Assembly (NCBI GenBank): GCA_905207535.1
Contig: CAJLLX010000056.1
Coordinates: forward strand, 1-12,134
DNA: 12,134 nt
Source of the DNA: an uncultured Muribaculaceae bacterium
Lineage (GTDB): Bacteria; Bacteroidota; Bacteroidia; Bacteroidales; Muribaculaceae
Direction: 5' to 3'
The notes below the pieces were generated by a model. It was given only the letters and a program-made list of their open reading frames with translations. It did not search any database and was not told where the DNA came from. The position numbers and the translations under genes are program-made. Positions 1-7,376 of the stretch are shown here, in pieces (the first letter of the stretch is position 1; every line of letters begins with the position of its first letter).

Positions 1-2
1 AA

Positions 3-1874
3 GAGACAGCACCGGCCTCAGCCGAGCCCGCAGCCGATGCCGCCGTAGCACCTGAGGAAACCGTCGCCGTGGAGATCCCCGCAGCCGAAACTCCCGCCCC
101 GGAGCAGCCGGGCGCCGAAGCCCCTGCCGAGGAGACACCCGCCGAGGAGGAGAAAAGCGCTCCCTCGCGAGTGCCCGAAGCCGCAAGCAAAGCCGAGGTG
201 CTGGAAACCCTCGTGCGCCTCGCCGCCGAGGAGACCGTAGAGATCACCCGCGAGGAGGTAGCCCGACTGAAACAGCAGTTTTACGCATTCCGTAAGGCCG
301 AGCTCGAGCAGGAGCTGGCCGACTTCAAGGCCGCCGGCAACGATGCCGCAGCCTTCATCCCGGCTCTCGACGAGAGCGAAGAGCGGTTCAAAGAGCTGAT
401 GAACAGCGTGAAAGAGCGCAAAGCCGCCCTTGCCGCCGCTCAGGAGGAGGAGCGCCGCCACAACTTCGAGCGCAAACAGGCACTGATCGAGGAGCTGCAG
501 GCCCTCGCCGCCGACACCGACAATGTCAACAAGGCGTTCCCGCGCGTCAAAGAGATACAGGCCGAGTTCAAGCTGATCGGCGAGGTGCCCGCCACCGAGG
601 CCACAGCCCAGTGGAAGGCCTATCAGGGCGCCGTGGAGCAATTTTACGACCAGCTGAAGGTTAACAAAGACCTTCGCGACTACGATTTCCGCAAGAATCT
701 GGAGCTGAAGACCCTGCTCTGCGAAGAGGCCGAAAAGCTCGATGCCGAGGAGGATATCATCCTGGCCTTCAAGCGTCTGCAGAACCTGCACGACGAGTGG
801 CGTCAGGCCGGTCCCGTGGCCAAGGAGGTGCGCGAGGAGATCTGGGCCCGCTTCAAGGACGCTTCAGCTGCCGTCAACAAGAAATATCAGACCTTCTTCG
901 AGGAGCGCAAAGCCCGCGAAGCCGCCAATGAGGCCGCCAAAACCGCTCTGTGCGAGAAGATCGAGGCCCTCGACTTCTCGGCCCTGAAGAGCTTCAGCGC
1001 CTGGGAGGATATGACCAAGCAGATCCTTGCCGCTCAGGAAGAGTGGAAGACCATCGGCCCGGCTTCGCGCAAGGTCAACAACTCGATTTTCGCCCGCTTC
1101 CGCGCTCAGTGCGACAAATTCTTCACCGCCAAGGGTGAGTACTACCGCGCTGTGAAAGATGAGCTTGCCGAAAACTTAGCCAAGAAGATCGCCCTCTGCG
1201 AGAGGGCCGAAGCGCTGAAAGACAGCACCGACTGGCGCAAGACTGCCGACGAGCTTGTGGCGCTGCAGAAAGAGTGGAAGACCATCGGCACCGTGGCTAA
1301 AAAGCACTCCGACAACGTATGGCACCGCTTCCAGCAGGCGTGCGACAGCTTCTTCGAGCGCCGCAAGGCCAATCTGAGCGAGAGCCGCTCCGAGGAGCAG
1401 ACCAACCTCAAGGCCAAACGCGCCATCATAGCCGAACTGAAAGCTATCCCCGCCGACACTCCCCGCACCGAGGCGATGGCCAAAGTGCGCGAGCTGCAGG
1501 CCAAATGGCAGGAGATAGGGCATGTGCCTTTCCGCGAGAAAGACAAGCTCTACGACGAGTATCGCTCGGTGTGCGACGTGTTCTACGCCCGCAATCGCGA
1601 GGGTCGCGGATCGATGAGCCGCTTCGAGGATGTGATCAAGGAGATGGGCTCGGACGAGAACAAGCTCTACCGCGAGCGTGAACGCATCATGCGCGCTTAC
1701 GAGATAAAGCGCAACGAGCTGAAGACCTACGAGAACAATCTCGGTTTCCTCACCTCGAAGAGCAAATCGGGCGAATCGATGGTGCGCGAGATGGAGCGCC
1801 GAATCCAGCACATCAAGGACGACCTGGCCGCCATCGAGGAGAAGATCAAAATGATCGACGAGAAGATGAAATAA
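3..1874 (+). CDS. DUF349-repeat coiled-coil protein (5' end outside window)
   Basis: The frame is open from the first complete codon at 3, so the start lies upstream. A GTG at 69 is possible but unlikely to be the true start, because the same Ala/Pro/Glu-rich low-complexity sequence runs through it. About 623 residues are visible. After the acidic tail (to about nt 180) the protein is highly charged and helical. It contains five copies of the DUF349 pattern, each a Trp (or Phe) followed by an I/AG-x-V/A turn, then an aromatic and a W/F-x-x-F/Y block: about nt 550-655, 795-895, 1035-1130, 1270-1370 and 1500-1600. Key turns read WRQAGPV, WKTIGPA, WKTIGTV and WQEIGHV. The last 90 residues form a Glu/Lys/Arg coiled coil. 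DUF349 proteins are widespread in Bacteroidetes and Actinobacteria, and their function is not established. There is no signal peptide in the visible part, so a cytoplasmic structural or nucleic-acid-associated role is possible, but this is inference. It ends at a strong terminator. Confidence 0.9.
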   Translation, partial: ETAPASAEPAADAAVAPEETVAVEIPAAETPAPEQPGAEAPAEETPAEEEKSAPSRVPEAASKAEVLETLVRLAAEETVEITREEVARLKQQFYAFRKAELEQELADFKAAGNDAAAFIPALDESEERFKELMNSVKERKAALAAAQEEERRHNFERKQALIEELQALAADTDNVNKAFPRVKEIQAEFKLIGEVPATEATAQWKAYQGAVEQFYDQLKVNKDLRDYDFRKNLELKTLLCEEAEKLDAEEDIILAFKRLQNLHDEWRQAGPVAKEVREEIWARFKDASAAVNKKYQTFFEERKAREAANEAAKTALCEKIEALDFSALKSFSAWEDMTKQILAAQEEWKTIGPASRKVNNSIFARFRAQCDKFFTAKGEYYRAVKDELAENLAKKIALCERAEALKDSTDWRKTADELVALQKEWKTIGTVAKKHSDNVWHRFQQACDSFFERRKANLSESRSEEQTNLKAKRAIIAELKAIPADTPRTEAMAKVRELQAKWQEIGHVPFREKDKLYDEYRSVCDVFYARNREGRGSMSRFEDVIKEMGSDENKLYRERERIMRAYEIKRNELKTYENNLGFLTSKSKSGESMVREMERRIQHIKDDLAAIEEKIKMIDEKMK

Positions 1875-1931
1875 ACCGGTGCCGCGAGCGGGTCGTTTAG
1901 CCCCCGCCCGCGGAAGCCAAAGATACAACAA

Positions 1932-1977
1932 GAGAGGCTGTGTGTCAGACCGATAGCGATTTGGCACACAGCCTTTT
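1932..1977 (+). terminator. Intrinsic terminator after the DUF349 gene
   Basis: The arms AGGCTGTGTG (1935-1944) and CACACAGCCT (1965-1974) are perfectly complementary. The stem extends inward through a G-U and a C-G pair and outward into a short A/T stretch, and it runs into TTTT (1974-1977). It lies about 60 bp after the TAA of the DUF349 gene. An additional GC-rich hairpin at 1882-1913 (11-bp arms with one mismatch) sits just upstream without a T-run and may help stop transcription. Confidence 0.8.
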
Positions 1978-2048
1978 CAGATTATCGCCCGGAGGGAGAG
2001 AGGGATTAGCGGGAAAGGCGACATAGACATTTTTACCCGCAAAGAGAA

Positions 2049-2088
2049 TATTTTTGCTATAAAAAGCGGGGGAAAATGCGTAAATTTG
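2049..2088 (+). promoter_or_regulatory. Candidate promoter for the 1566-residue secreted protein
   Basis: TAAATTTG at 2081-2088 fits the Bacteroidetes -7 consensus TAnnTTTG. The nearest upstream TTTG (2053-2056) gives a 24-nt spacer, longer than the usual 19-21. An alternative -7 box, TATTTTTG, lies at 2049-2056 but has no clear -33 partner. Transcription from 2081-2088 would give a leader of roughly 170 nt containing the repeats listed below. The exact start is uncertain. Confidence 0.45.
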
Positions 2089-2101
2089 CAAAACCTAAAA
2101 T

Positions 2102-2162
2102 GGAGGACGCACGAGCCGAAAAGGCGCGCAAACAGAGGGGGAGGACGCACGAGCCGTGCGTC
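2102..2162 (+). repeat. 17-bp direct repeat with GACGCACG palindrome
   Basis: GGAGGACGCACGAGCCG occurs twice, at 2102-2118 and 2140-2156, 38 bp apart. The second copy continues into the complement, so GACGCACG (2144-2151), a 3-nt loop and CGTGCGTC (2155-2162) form a perfect hairpin. The first copy lacks the right arm and looks like a half-site. A related palindrome occurs at 7105-7124. Intergenic GGACGCAC-type palindromes are, from memory, repeated in many Bacteroidales genomes; that is recall and was not checked here. Confidence 0.7.
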
Positions 2163-2201
2163 GCCACACCATGAGAGCATAATCGAAATAGATAAAACCA
2201 T

Positions 2202-2249
2202 AACCAAGCGATAATACCACAACCAAGCGATAATACCACAACCAATTAC
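2202..2249 (+). repeat. 19-bp tandem repeat in leader of the large secreted protein
   Basis: The unit AACCAAGCGATAATACCAC is present twice without a gap (2202-2220 and 2221-2239) and is followed by a degenerate third start, AACCAATTAC (2240-2249). It ends 14 bp before the ATG at 2264, so it lies in the untranslated leader. The two full copies are identical, which suggests recent slippage duplication or selection for the motif. Confidence 0.8.
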
Positions 2250-2263
2250 ATAAATCACTAAAA

Positions 2264-5200
2264 ATGAACAAAGCACTACTGACGGCGTGGACCATGATGG
2301 CAGCGCTGGCAATGAACGCTGAGACCGTAGACCGCACGATGTATGTGGACTTCGGCGAAGTGGACGGCCACCGCGGAGGCACCACCGTGGGACCCGATGC
2401 CAACGGCCACTATTGGACCAATGTGAAGAGTTCCGGCAACAACTACCTCTATCCGGGCGTCACATTCCCCATCGTGGACTCCGAAAACAATGAGACGGGA
2501 TACGACATCCTGGTGAACACCCGCTTCATGAGCAACGGCACCGCAGCCGCCGGCGGTCTGACCGCTCCCAAGGCAGAGTTCCTCGGCGATCTCGCCGTGG
2601 AAACTGCCACCTACGACTACCTCTTCGTAGAGGGTTTCCAGAACTTCAACTTTTTCACCTTCCGCGGGCTCGACCCGAAGAAGGCCTACCGCTTCCACAC
2701 CTTCGGATGCCGCGCCAACGATCAGACCCGCGTGACCAAATATGAGTTCCGCGGACTGAACAACTGGTCGGAAAGCCATCAGACCTCGGGCACCGGCACC
2801 GGAGCCGACGGCTACAACGGCAACAACAACCACATCAGCGTCTCCGACCCCATCTACCCCGACGAGAACGGCTGCATCACCTTCACCATGAGCCGCGTGA
2901 GCAACATGATGCATGTCAACGCCATGAAGATCGAGGAGCTGTCGGACGCAGAGCCGCTCCCCATCACCTACACCCTGACTCAGACCATGTACATCGACCT
3001 TGGTGAGGCTCCCGCCAACCGCAACCATGGCAAGCTCACCGAAGGCGCCGACGCCAACGGCCACTACTGGAACAACATTTACAACACCTCGGGCGACCAG
3101 GTGCCCATCGGCCAGACCTACGCCCTTGTCAACTCGGCCAACGAGCCCTCGGGGATCACCGCCAAGACCCTCAACAAGCTGTCGACCAACGGCACCGCAA
3201 CCGCCGGCGGCTATGAGACCCCGAAAGCCGAGGACCTGCGCGACCTCGCCGTGGCCACCGCCACGATGGACTACGTATACATCGACGCCAACAACACCCC
3301 GAAATCGACCATCGAGTTCAGCGGCCTCGACCCAAAGAAGGTGTACCGTGTGTCGGCCTACGGCTGCCGCATCACCAGCGAGACCGGCGACCGCAACGGC
3401 TACTTCATCACCGAAGGCCTCAACGAGTCGAAGCAGTACCAGTGGTTCTCCGGCCGCTGCATCGGCGGTCGCGACGCCAACGGGAAGGATGTGCACGGCA
3501 ATATCCGCAATGTAGCCGTGAGCGACTTCGTCACCCCCACCGAGGATGGCAAGATCAACTTCACCATCCAGACCAACGTGGGACTCGCCCACCTGAACGC
3601 GCTGAAGATCGACGAGTACAACGCCACCACTACAGCGGAGCCGGTGACCGGTCCTCAGACCTTCTACATCGACTTCGGCGAAGTGACCCCCAACCGCGGA
3701 GGCACCACCGACGGCAAGGATAAATTTGGCCACTACTGGACCAACATCAAGACCTCGGGCAACAACTACACCTACCCCGGCACCACCTACCGCCTGATCA
3801 ACTCCGAAAATCAGATCTCCGACTACGAGGCGTTTATCAACACCCGCTACATGAGCAACGGCACCACCGCCGCCGGCGGCCTCACCAACCCCAAAGAGGA
3901 GTATCTGGGCGACTTAGCAGTGGAATCGGCCACCTACGACTATATCTTTGCGGAAAACTTCCAGGACTACAACTTCATGACCTTCCGCAATCTCGACCCG
4001 CAGAAGGCCTACCGCTTCTCGTCGTTCGGCTGCCGCGCTGCCGACGATGTGCGCATGGGCGAATACATCTTCAAGGGCCAGAACAGCTGGTCGACCACCT
4101 ATCAGACCTCCGGCGCCGGCCTGGGCAAAGACGGCTACAACGGCAACAACAGCAATATCAGCGTTTCCGACCCGATCTTCCCCGACGAAAACGGCTGCAT
4201 CACCTTCACGCTCCACAGAGTGCAGGGGATGTTCTACATCAATGCCATGAAGATGGAGGAAGTAGAAGGGCTGGAGCGTCCCGAGAATCACTTCACCCTG
4301 GAGCAGAGCGTGTACATTGACCTGGGTGAGGCTCCCGCCAACCGCAACCACGGCCAACTGACCGAAGGCGCCGACGCCAACGGCCACTACTGGAACAATA
4401 TCTACAACACCTCGGGCGACCAGGTGCCCATCGGCCACAGCTACGAGCTTGTCAACTCGGCCAACGAGCCTTCGGGCATCACCGCCACCACCCTCAACCG
4501 CCTGTCGACCAACGGCACCGCAGCCTCGGGCGGCTTTGAGAATCCCGAAGCCAAATATCTTGGCGACTTCGCCGTAGCCACCGCCACGATGGACTATGTG
4601 TACATCGACGCCAACAACACTCCGAAATCGACGATAGAGTTCAGCGGCCTCGACCCGCAGAAAGCCTACCGCGTGCATGCCTACGGGTGCCGCATCACCG
4701 ACGAGACCGGCGACCGCAACGGCTACTTCATCACCGAGGGCCTGAACTCGTCGAAGGAGTATCAGTGGTTCTCCGGCCGCGGCTGCGGCGGTCAGGGCGT
4801 GCACGGCAACACCATGAATGTGGCCGTGAGCGACTACATCTTCCCCGACACGGACGGGAAGATCCGCTTCACCCTTCAGACCAATAAGGGCCTGGCTCAC
4901 CTCAACGCCATGAAGATTGAGCAGTTCGACGCCACCGGCGCCGAGCGTCCGGCCCAGCCTCTGAAATCGCTGACCATCAAGGGCACCTCGGCCGAGAACG
5001 CCGAGGGCGTGGCCATGCGCGAGCTCACCGAGAAGGGCACCTTCGTAGCCTACACACGCCTGGGCGAGGGCAGCTACACCATCGAAGGCACCGATGAGGG
5101 TGGCAACACCCTGAGCTACGGCATCGCCGACGGCAAGCTCACCGCCAACGGCGCCGCCACCGAAGTGGCCGAAGCCACCGTGGCCCGCATCTACGCCAAC

Positions 5201-6964
5201 ACCAAGACCAACACCGTCACCGTCACCCCCATCACCTCGATGACAGTGAAAGGCGTGATAGTACCCGCCAACACCACTCTGGCATATGCCGGCAACGGCC
5301 GCTGGGAGCAGGAGGTGGCTCTGGACAAGACCACCGGCGAGCAGTATCTCAACCGCAGCATCTACTTCGCCCTCAACGGCGATGACACCTACGCCATCCG
5401 CCGTAGCACCAACTCGGATGTAGCCGGCGTAGCCGCCGACGGCTTCAGCGGCGAGAACATCCGCCTCAACAACGGCACCTACACCCTCACCGTCGACCTC
5501 ACCGAAGGTAAGGTAGGCGTCGCTGCCGAGATCGATCCCTACCGCGTGTCGGTATTCGGCTCGTCGGTAGCCAACGGCCAGGGCGCCGAGAACTTCCGCG
5601 GCTACGCCTATCTCTACGGCGAGCAGCTGAAAAAGCGCGCCGACCGAGGCGACAGCGAGTATCCGCTCTACACCTCGGGCGTGTCGATCGGCGGCAACAC
5701 CACCACCAACCTGCTCAACCGCTACGACGACGTTATTCACGACTTCGGCCACTTTGTGGTCATCGGCCTTTCGCTGGGCAATGAAGGGATCCACGGCGCC
5801 GGCAACCCCGAGGCAATCTTCAATCAGTTTGCCAACAACATGCAGACCCTCATCTCCAAGCTCCGCGCCGACGGCAAGGAGGTAGTGGTGATGAACAACT
5901 ACACCCGCGGTGACTACAACGACACCGACTACAGCTACGTGAAGCGCACCAACATGCTGATCCACAAATGGGACGTGCCCTCGGTCAACACTCTCGGCTC
6001 CATCGACGACGGCGCCGGCCACTGGGCCGACGGCTTCATCACCGACGTGGCTCACCCCAACACCTCAGGCCACAAGCAGTTTATGCAGGCCATCGTGCCC
6101 TCGCTGTTCGACGCCCTGATTGAAGGCAAAGCGCAGCCCGTGCGTAACCTCGACGCCGAAGGCATACGTCTGACCGGCGGTTCGGCCATGGCCTTCACCC
6201 CCGAAGAGACAGTGAACGCCTTCACCGCCGATGTGCGCTTCCGCGGCAACGGCGCCGGCGACCTCCTGCGCTTCCTGCAGGGCAAACGCGGCACCACCAT
6301 CGGCTCCGTGACCCTCGATGAGGCCGGACACATCTGCTATCAGAGCCCCGTGGCATCGAAAGATCCTATCGTATCGGCAACGGCAGTGAGCGCCGACAGC
6401 TGGCACCACATGACCCTAACCCACTACTACGCCATGGGCAAGACCTTCCTCTACCTCGACGGCGTGAAGGTGGGCGAAGTGACCGACAAACTCATTCCCT
6501 CTAAGTTTATCATCGGCGACATCTCCACCCCGCGCGAGATCGGCGAGGTATCGTTCTGGCGCGCCGGCATGACCGCCGAAGAGATCAAGCACCACACCGA
6601 CGGCGGCGAGCTGCTGAAATCGAGCCTCGAGATCTACACTCCCTGCCATCAGGCCGACACCGAGACTCAGGCACGTGCAAGCTACGTGAAGCTGCCCAAC
6701 CTGGCCCAGAGCCTCAACGCAATGGACTATGACCACGGCAACACCCTCGGCGTGAGCGACATCGAAGGCGACGAGATCGCACCCTTCAGCGTCAGCACCA
6801 CCGCCGGCACCATCACCGTAGAGGGCGAGGCCGGCACGAAAGTGACCGTAGCCGCAGCCGACGGCCGTATCGCAGCCGTCTTCACCCTCGAAAGTGAGGC
6901 CGTGAGCGTGCCCGCCGCCCCCGGCATCTACCTGGTCAACAACGTGAAGGTAGCAGTGCGATAA
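2264..6964 (+). CDS. Secreted SGNH-type hydrolase with A-B-A-B binding-like repeats and LamG-like domain
   Basis: This 1566-residue protein starts at an ATG in an AT-rich Bacteroidetes-type leader. It opens with a signal peptide of about 19 residues (hydrophobic core, cleavage near ALAMNA). Four modules of 205-225 residues follow from residues 25, 241, 466 and 682, with an FG or LGE start, a GHYWTN/GHYWNN motif and a closing NAxKxE. About 895-1090 is a SusE/F-like beta region. The hydrolase domain spans about 1090-1300. It has FGSS (Ser1101 as likely nucleophile, in place of GDS), GGN (1143-1145), GNE (1172-1174, unusual for the GxND block) and DVAHP (Asp1261, His1264). A LamG-like fold covers about 1315-1460. 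The last 60 residues end in PGIYLV and resemble a type IX secretion sorting domain. The likely role is a surface or exported carbohydrate esterase with glycan-binding modules. SGNH assignment is fairly firm; substrate and secretion route are inferred. It stands alone between terminators. Confidence 0.9.
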   Translation: MNKALLTAWTMMAALAMNAETVDRTMYVDFGEVDGHRGGTTVGPDANGHYWTNVKSSGNNYLYPGVTFPIVDSENNETGYDILVNTRFMSNGTAAAGGLTAPKAEFLGDLAVETATYDYLFVEGFQNFNFFTFRGLDPKKAYRFHTFGCRANDQTRVTKYEFRGLNNWSESHQTSGTGTGADGYNGNNNHISVSDPIYPDENGCITFTMSRVSNMMHVNAMKIEELSDAEPLPITYTLTQTMYIDLGEAPANRNHGKLTEGADANGHYWNNIYNTSGDQVPIGQTYALVNSANEPSGITAKTLNKLSTNGTATAGGYETPKAEDLRDLAVATATMDYVYIDANNTPKSTIEFSGLDPKKVYRVSAYGCRITSETGDRNGYFITEGLNESKQYQWFSGRCIGGRDANGKDVHGNIRNVAVSDFVTPTEDGKINFTIQTNVGLAHLNALKIDEYNATTTAEPVTGPQTFYIDFGEVTPNRGGTTDGKDKFGHYWTNIKTSGNNYTYPGTTYRLINSENQISDYEAFINTRYMSNGTTAAGGLTNPKEEYLGDLAVESATYDYIFAENFQDYNFMTFRNLDPQKAYRFSSFGCRAADDVRMGEYIFKGQNSWSTTYQTSGAGLGKDGYNGNNSNISVSDPIFPDENGCITFTLHRVQGMFYINAMKMEEVEGLERPENHFTLEQSVYIDLGEAPANRNHGQLTEGADANGHYWNNIYNTSGDQVPIGHSYELVNSANEPSGITATTLNRLSTNGTAASGGFENPEAKYLGDFAVATATMDYVYIDANNTPKSTIEFSGLDPQKAYRVHAYGCRITDETGDRNGYFITEGLNSSKEYQWFSGRGCGGQGVHGNTMNVAVSDYIFPDTDGKIRFTLQTNKGLAHLNAMKIEQFDATGAERPAQPLKSLTIKGTSAENAEGVAMRELTEKGTFVAYTRLGEGSYTIEGTDEGGNTLSYGIADGKLTANGAATEVAEATVARIYANTKTNTVTVTPITSMTVKGVIVPANTTLAYAGNGRWEQEVALDKTTGEQYLNRSIYFALNGDDTYAIRRSTNSDVAGVAADGFSGENIRLNNGTYTLTVDLTEGKVGVAAEIDPYRVSVFGSSVANGQGAENFRGYAYLYGEQLKKRADRGDSEYPLYTSGVSIGGNTTTNLLNRYDDVIHDFGHFVVIGLSLGNEGIHGAGNPEAIFNQFANNMQTLISKLRADGKEVVVMNNYTRGDYNDTDYSYVKRTNMLIHKWDVPSVNTLGSIDDGAGHWADGFITDVAHPNTSGHKQFMQAIVPSLFDALIEGKAQPVRNLDAEGIRLTGGSAMAFTPEETVNAFTADVRFRGNGAGDLLRFLQGKRGTTIGSVTLDEAGHICYQSPVASKDPIVSATAVSADSWHHMTLTHYYAMGKTFLYLDGVKVGEVTDKLIPSKFIIGDISTPREIGEVSFWRAGMTAEEIKHHTDGGELLKSSLEIYTPCHQADTETQARASYVKLPNLAQSLNAMDYDHGNTLGVSDIEGDEIAPFSVSTTAGTITVEGEAGTKVTVAAADGRIAAVFTLESEAVSVPAAPGIYLVNNVKVAVR
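2336..4964 (+). repeat. Internal 1323-bp duplication (A-B-A-B modules)
   Basis: Module A starts at 2336 and again at 3659; module B starts at 2984 and again at 4307. Both pairs are offset by exactly 1323 bp (441 codons). The B copies are nearly identical over their first 110 bp, for example around 3001 and 4324, and differ mostly at synonymous sites. B2 is about 5 residues shorter than B1 around the FSGR-to-VHGN stretch. A and B are themselves distantly related: both share the D/LGE start, the GHYW-N motif, STNGT/MSNGT, LAVxTAT-DY, GLDPKK/QKxYR, GCR and the closing NAxK. Confidence 0.85.
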
Positions 6965-7031
6965 AAAGCGCTTAGGTAGAAAAACATCAAGAAAAAGCTA
7001 AGGTAAAAAAAGATAAAATTAGATGAAAGCG
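6965..7031. other. AT-rich 3' trailer of the large secreted protein gene
   Basis: This stretch between the stop codon and the terminator hairpin is A-rich. It has a loose imperfect repeat: AAGCGCTTAGGTAGAAAAA near 6967 and AAGCTAAGGTAAAAAAA near 6995. I see no open frame or promoter in it. Confidence 0.4.
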
Positions 7032-7071
7032 GCTCGGCTGCCGGGGTGATCCCGGTGGCCGAGCTTTTTTT
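7032..7071 (+). terminator. Strong intrinsic terminator of the 1566-residue protein gene
   Basis: The left arm 7032-7045 and right arm 7051-7064 form a 14-bp stem with two adjacent G-U wobbles and no mismatch, closed by the GTGAT loop. Seven T residues (7065-7071) follow immediately. It lies 68 bp after the stop codon. Confidence 0.93.
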
Positions 7072-7104
7072 AATGGAGGACATGATTTAGCGAAGTTTGG
7101 GGGT

Positions 7105-7124
7105 GGACGCACCATGGTGCGTCC
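7105..7124. repeat. Perfect 20-bp palindrome GGACGCACCATGGTGCGTCC
   Basis: The sequence is its own reverse complement over 20 bp and is followed by CTTTT. The arms share GGACGCAC with the repeats at 2102-2162, so the two palindromes bracket the large secreted protein gene. It could be a dispersed intergenic palindrome, a dimeric regulator site or a weak terminator. The sequence alone does not decide. Confidence 0.75.
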
Positions 7125-7202
7125 CTTTTGGTGGGAATCATCCCCAATTTTATACACTTGGATTTCGGCTTGACGCCTAAATGGGGCGAAAAGGGCATAT
7201 TA

Positions 7203-7234
7203 TTAGGAATATTTAACAATAATTTGTATCTTTG
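7203..7234 (+). promoter_or_regulatory. Promoter of the SulP permease gene
   Basis: TATCTTTG at 7227-7234 matches the -7 consensus TAnnTTTG. TTAG at 7203-7206 (one mismatch to TTTG) is placed 20 nt upstream, as expected. The surroundings are AT-rich. Transcription should start near 7241, giving a leader of about 135 nt. Confidence 0.75.
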
Positions 7235-7248
7235 CGGGCAGAAACAGA

Positions 7249-7360
7249 CAAGGTACGATAATAGGTACTATAGAAACACGGTAATAGAGGGATGAGAAAC
7301 CGGATTTCTTTTAGAAAACAGTTTTCAAGGTACAATAAAAACAATTTTCAAGGTACAATT
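7249..7360 (+). repeat. Four AGGTAC elements, including a 23-bp near-tandem repeat, in the sulP leader
   Basis: AGGTAC occurs at 7251-7256, 7263-7268, 7328-7333 and 7351-7356. The last two are embedded in adjacent 23-bp units (7315-7337 and 7338-7360) that differ at two positions and share TTTTCAAGGTACAAT. The first lies in CAAGGTACGATAA, close to the same core. All are downstream of the predicted -7 box, between the transcription start and the ATG at 7377, so they could be an RNA-level or DNA-level control site for the transporter, or simple slippage products. Confidence 0.7.
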
Positions 7361-7376
7361 ATAAAGGTTTGTTATT

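Noticed and set aside
3914..6055. 713-codon open frame on the minus strand inside the large secreted gene, with a similar 485-codon frame at 2276-3733
   Set aside because: These mirror the biased codon use of a GC-rich + strand gene. Translations are Gly/Val/His-rich, without motifs or promoters, while the + strand frame has a signal peptide, repeats and catalytic blocks.
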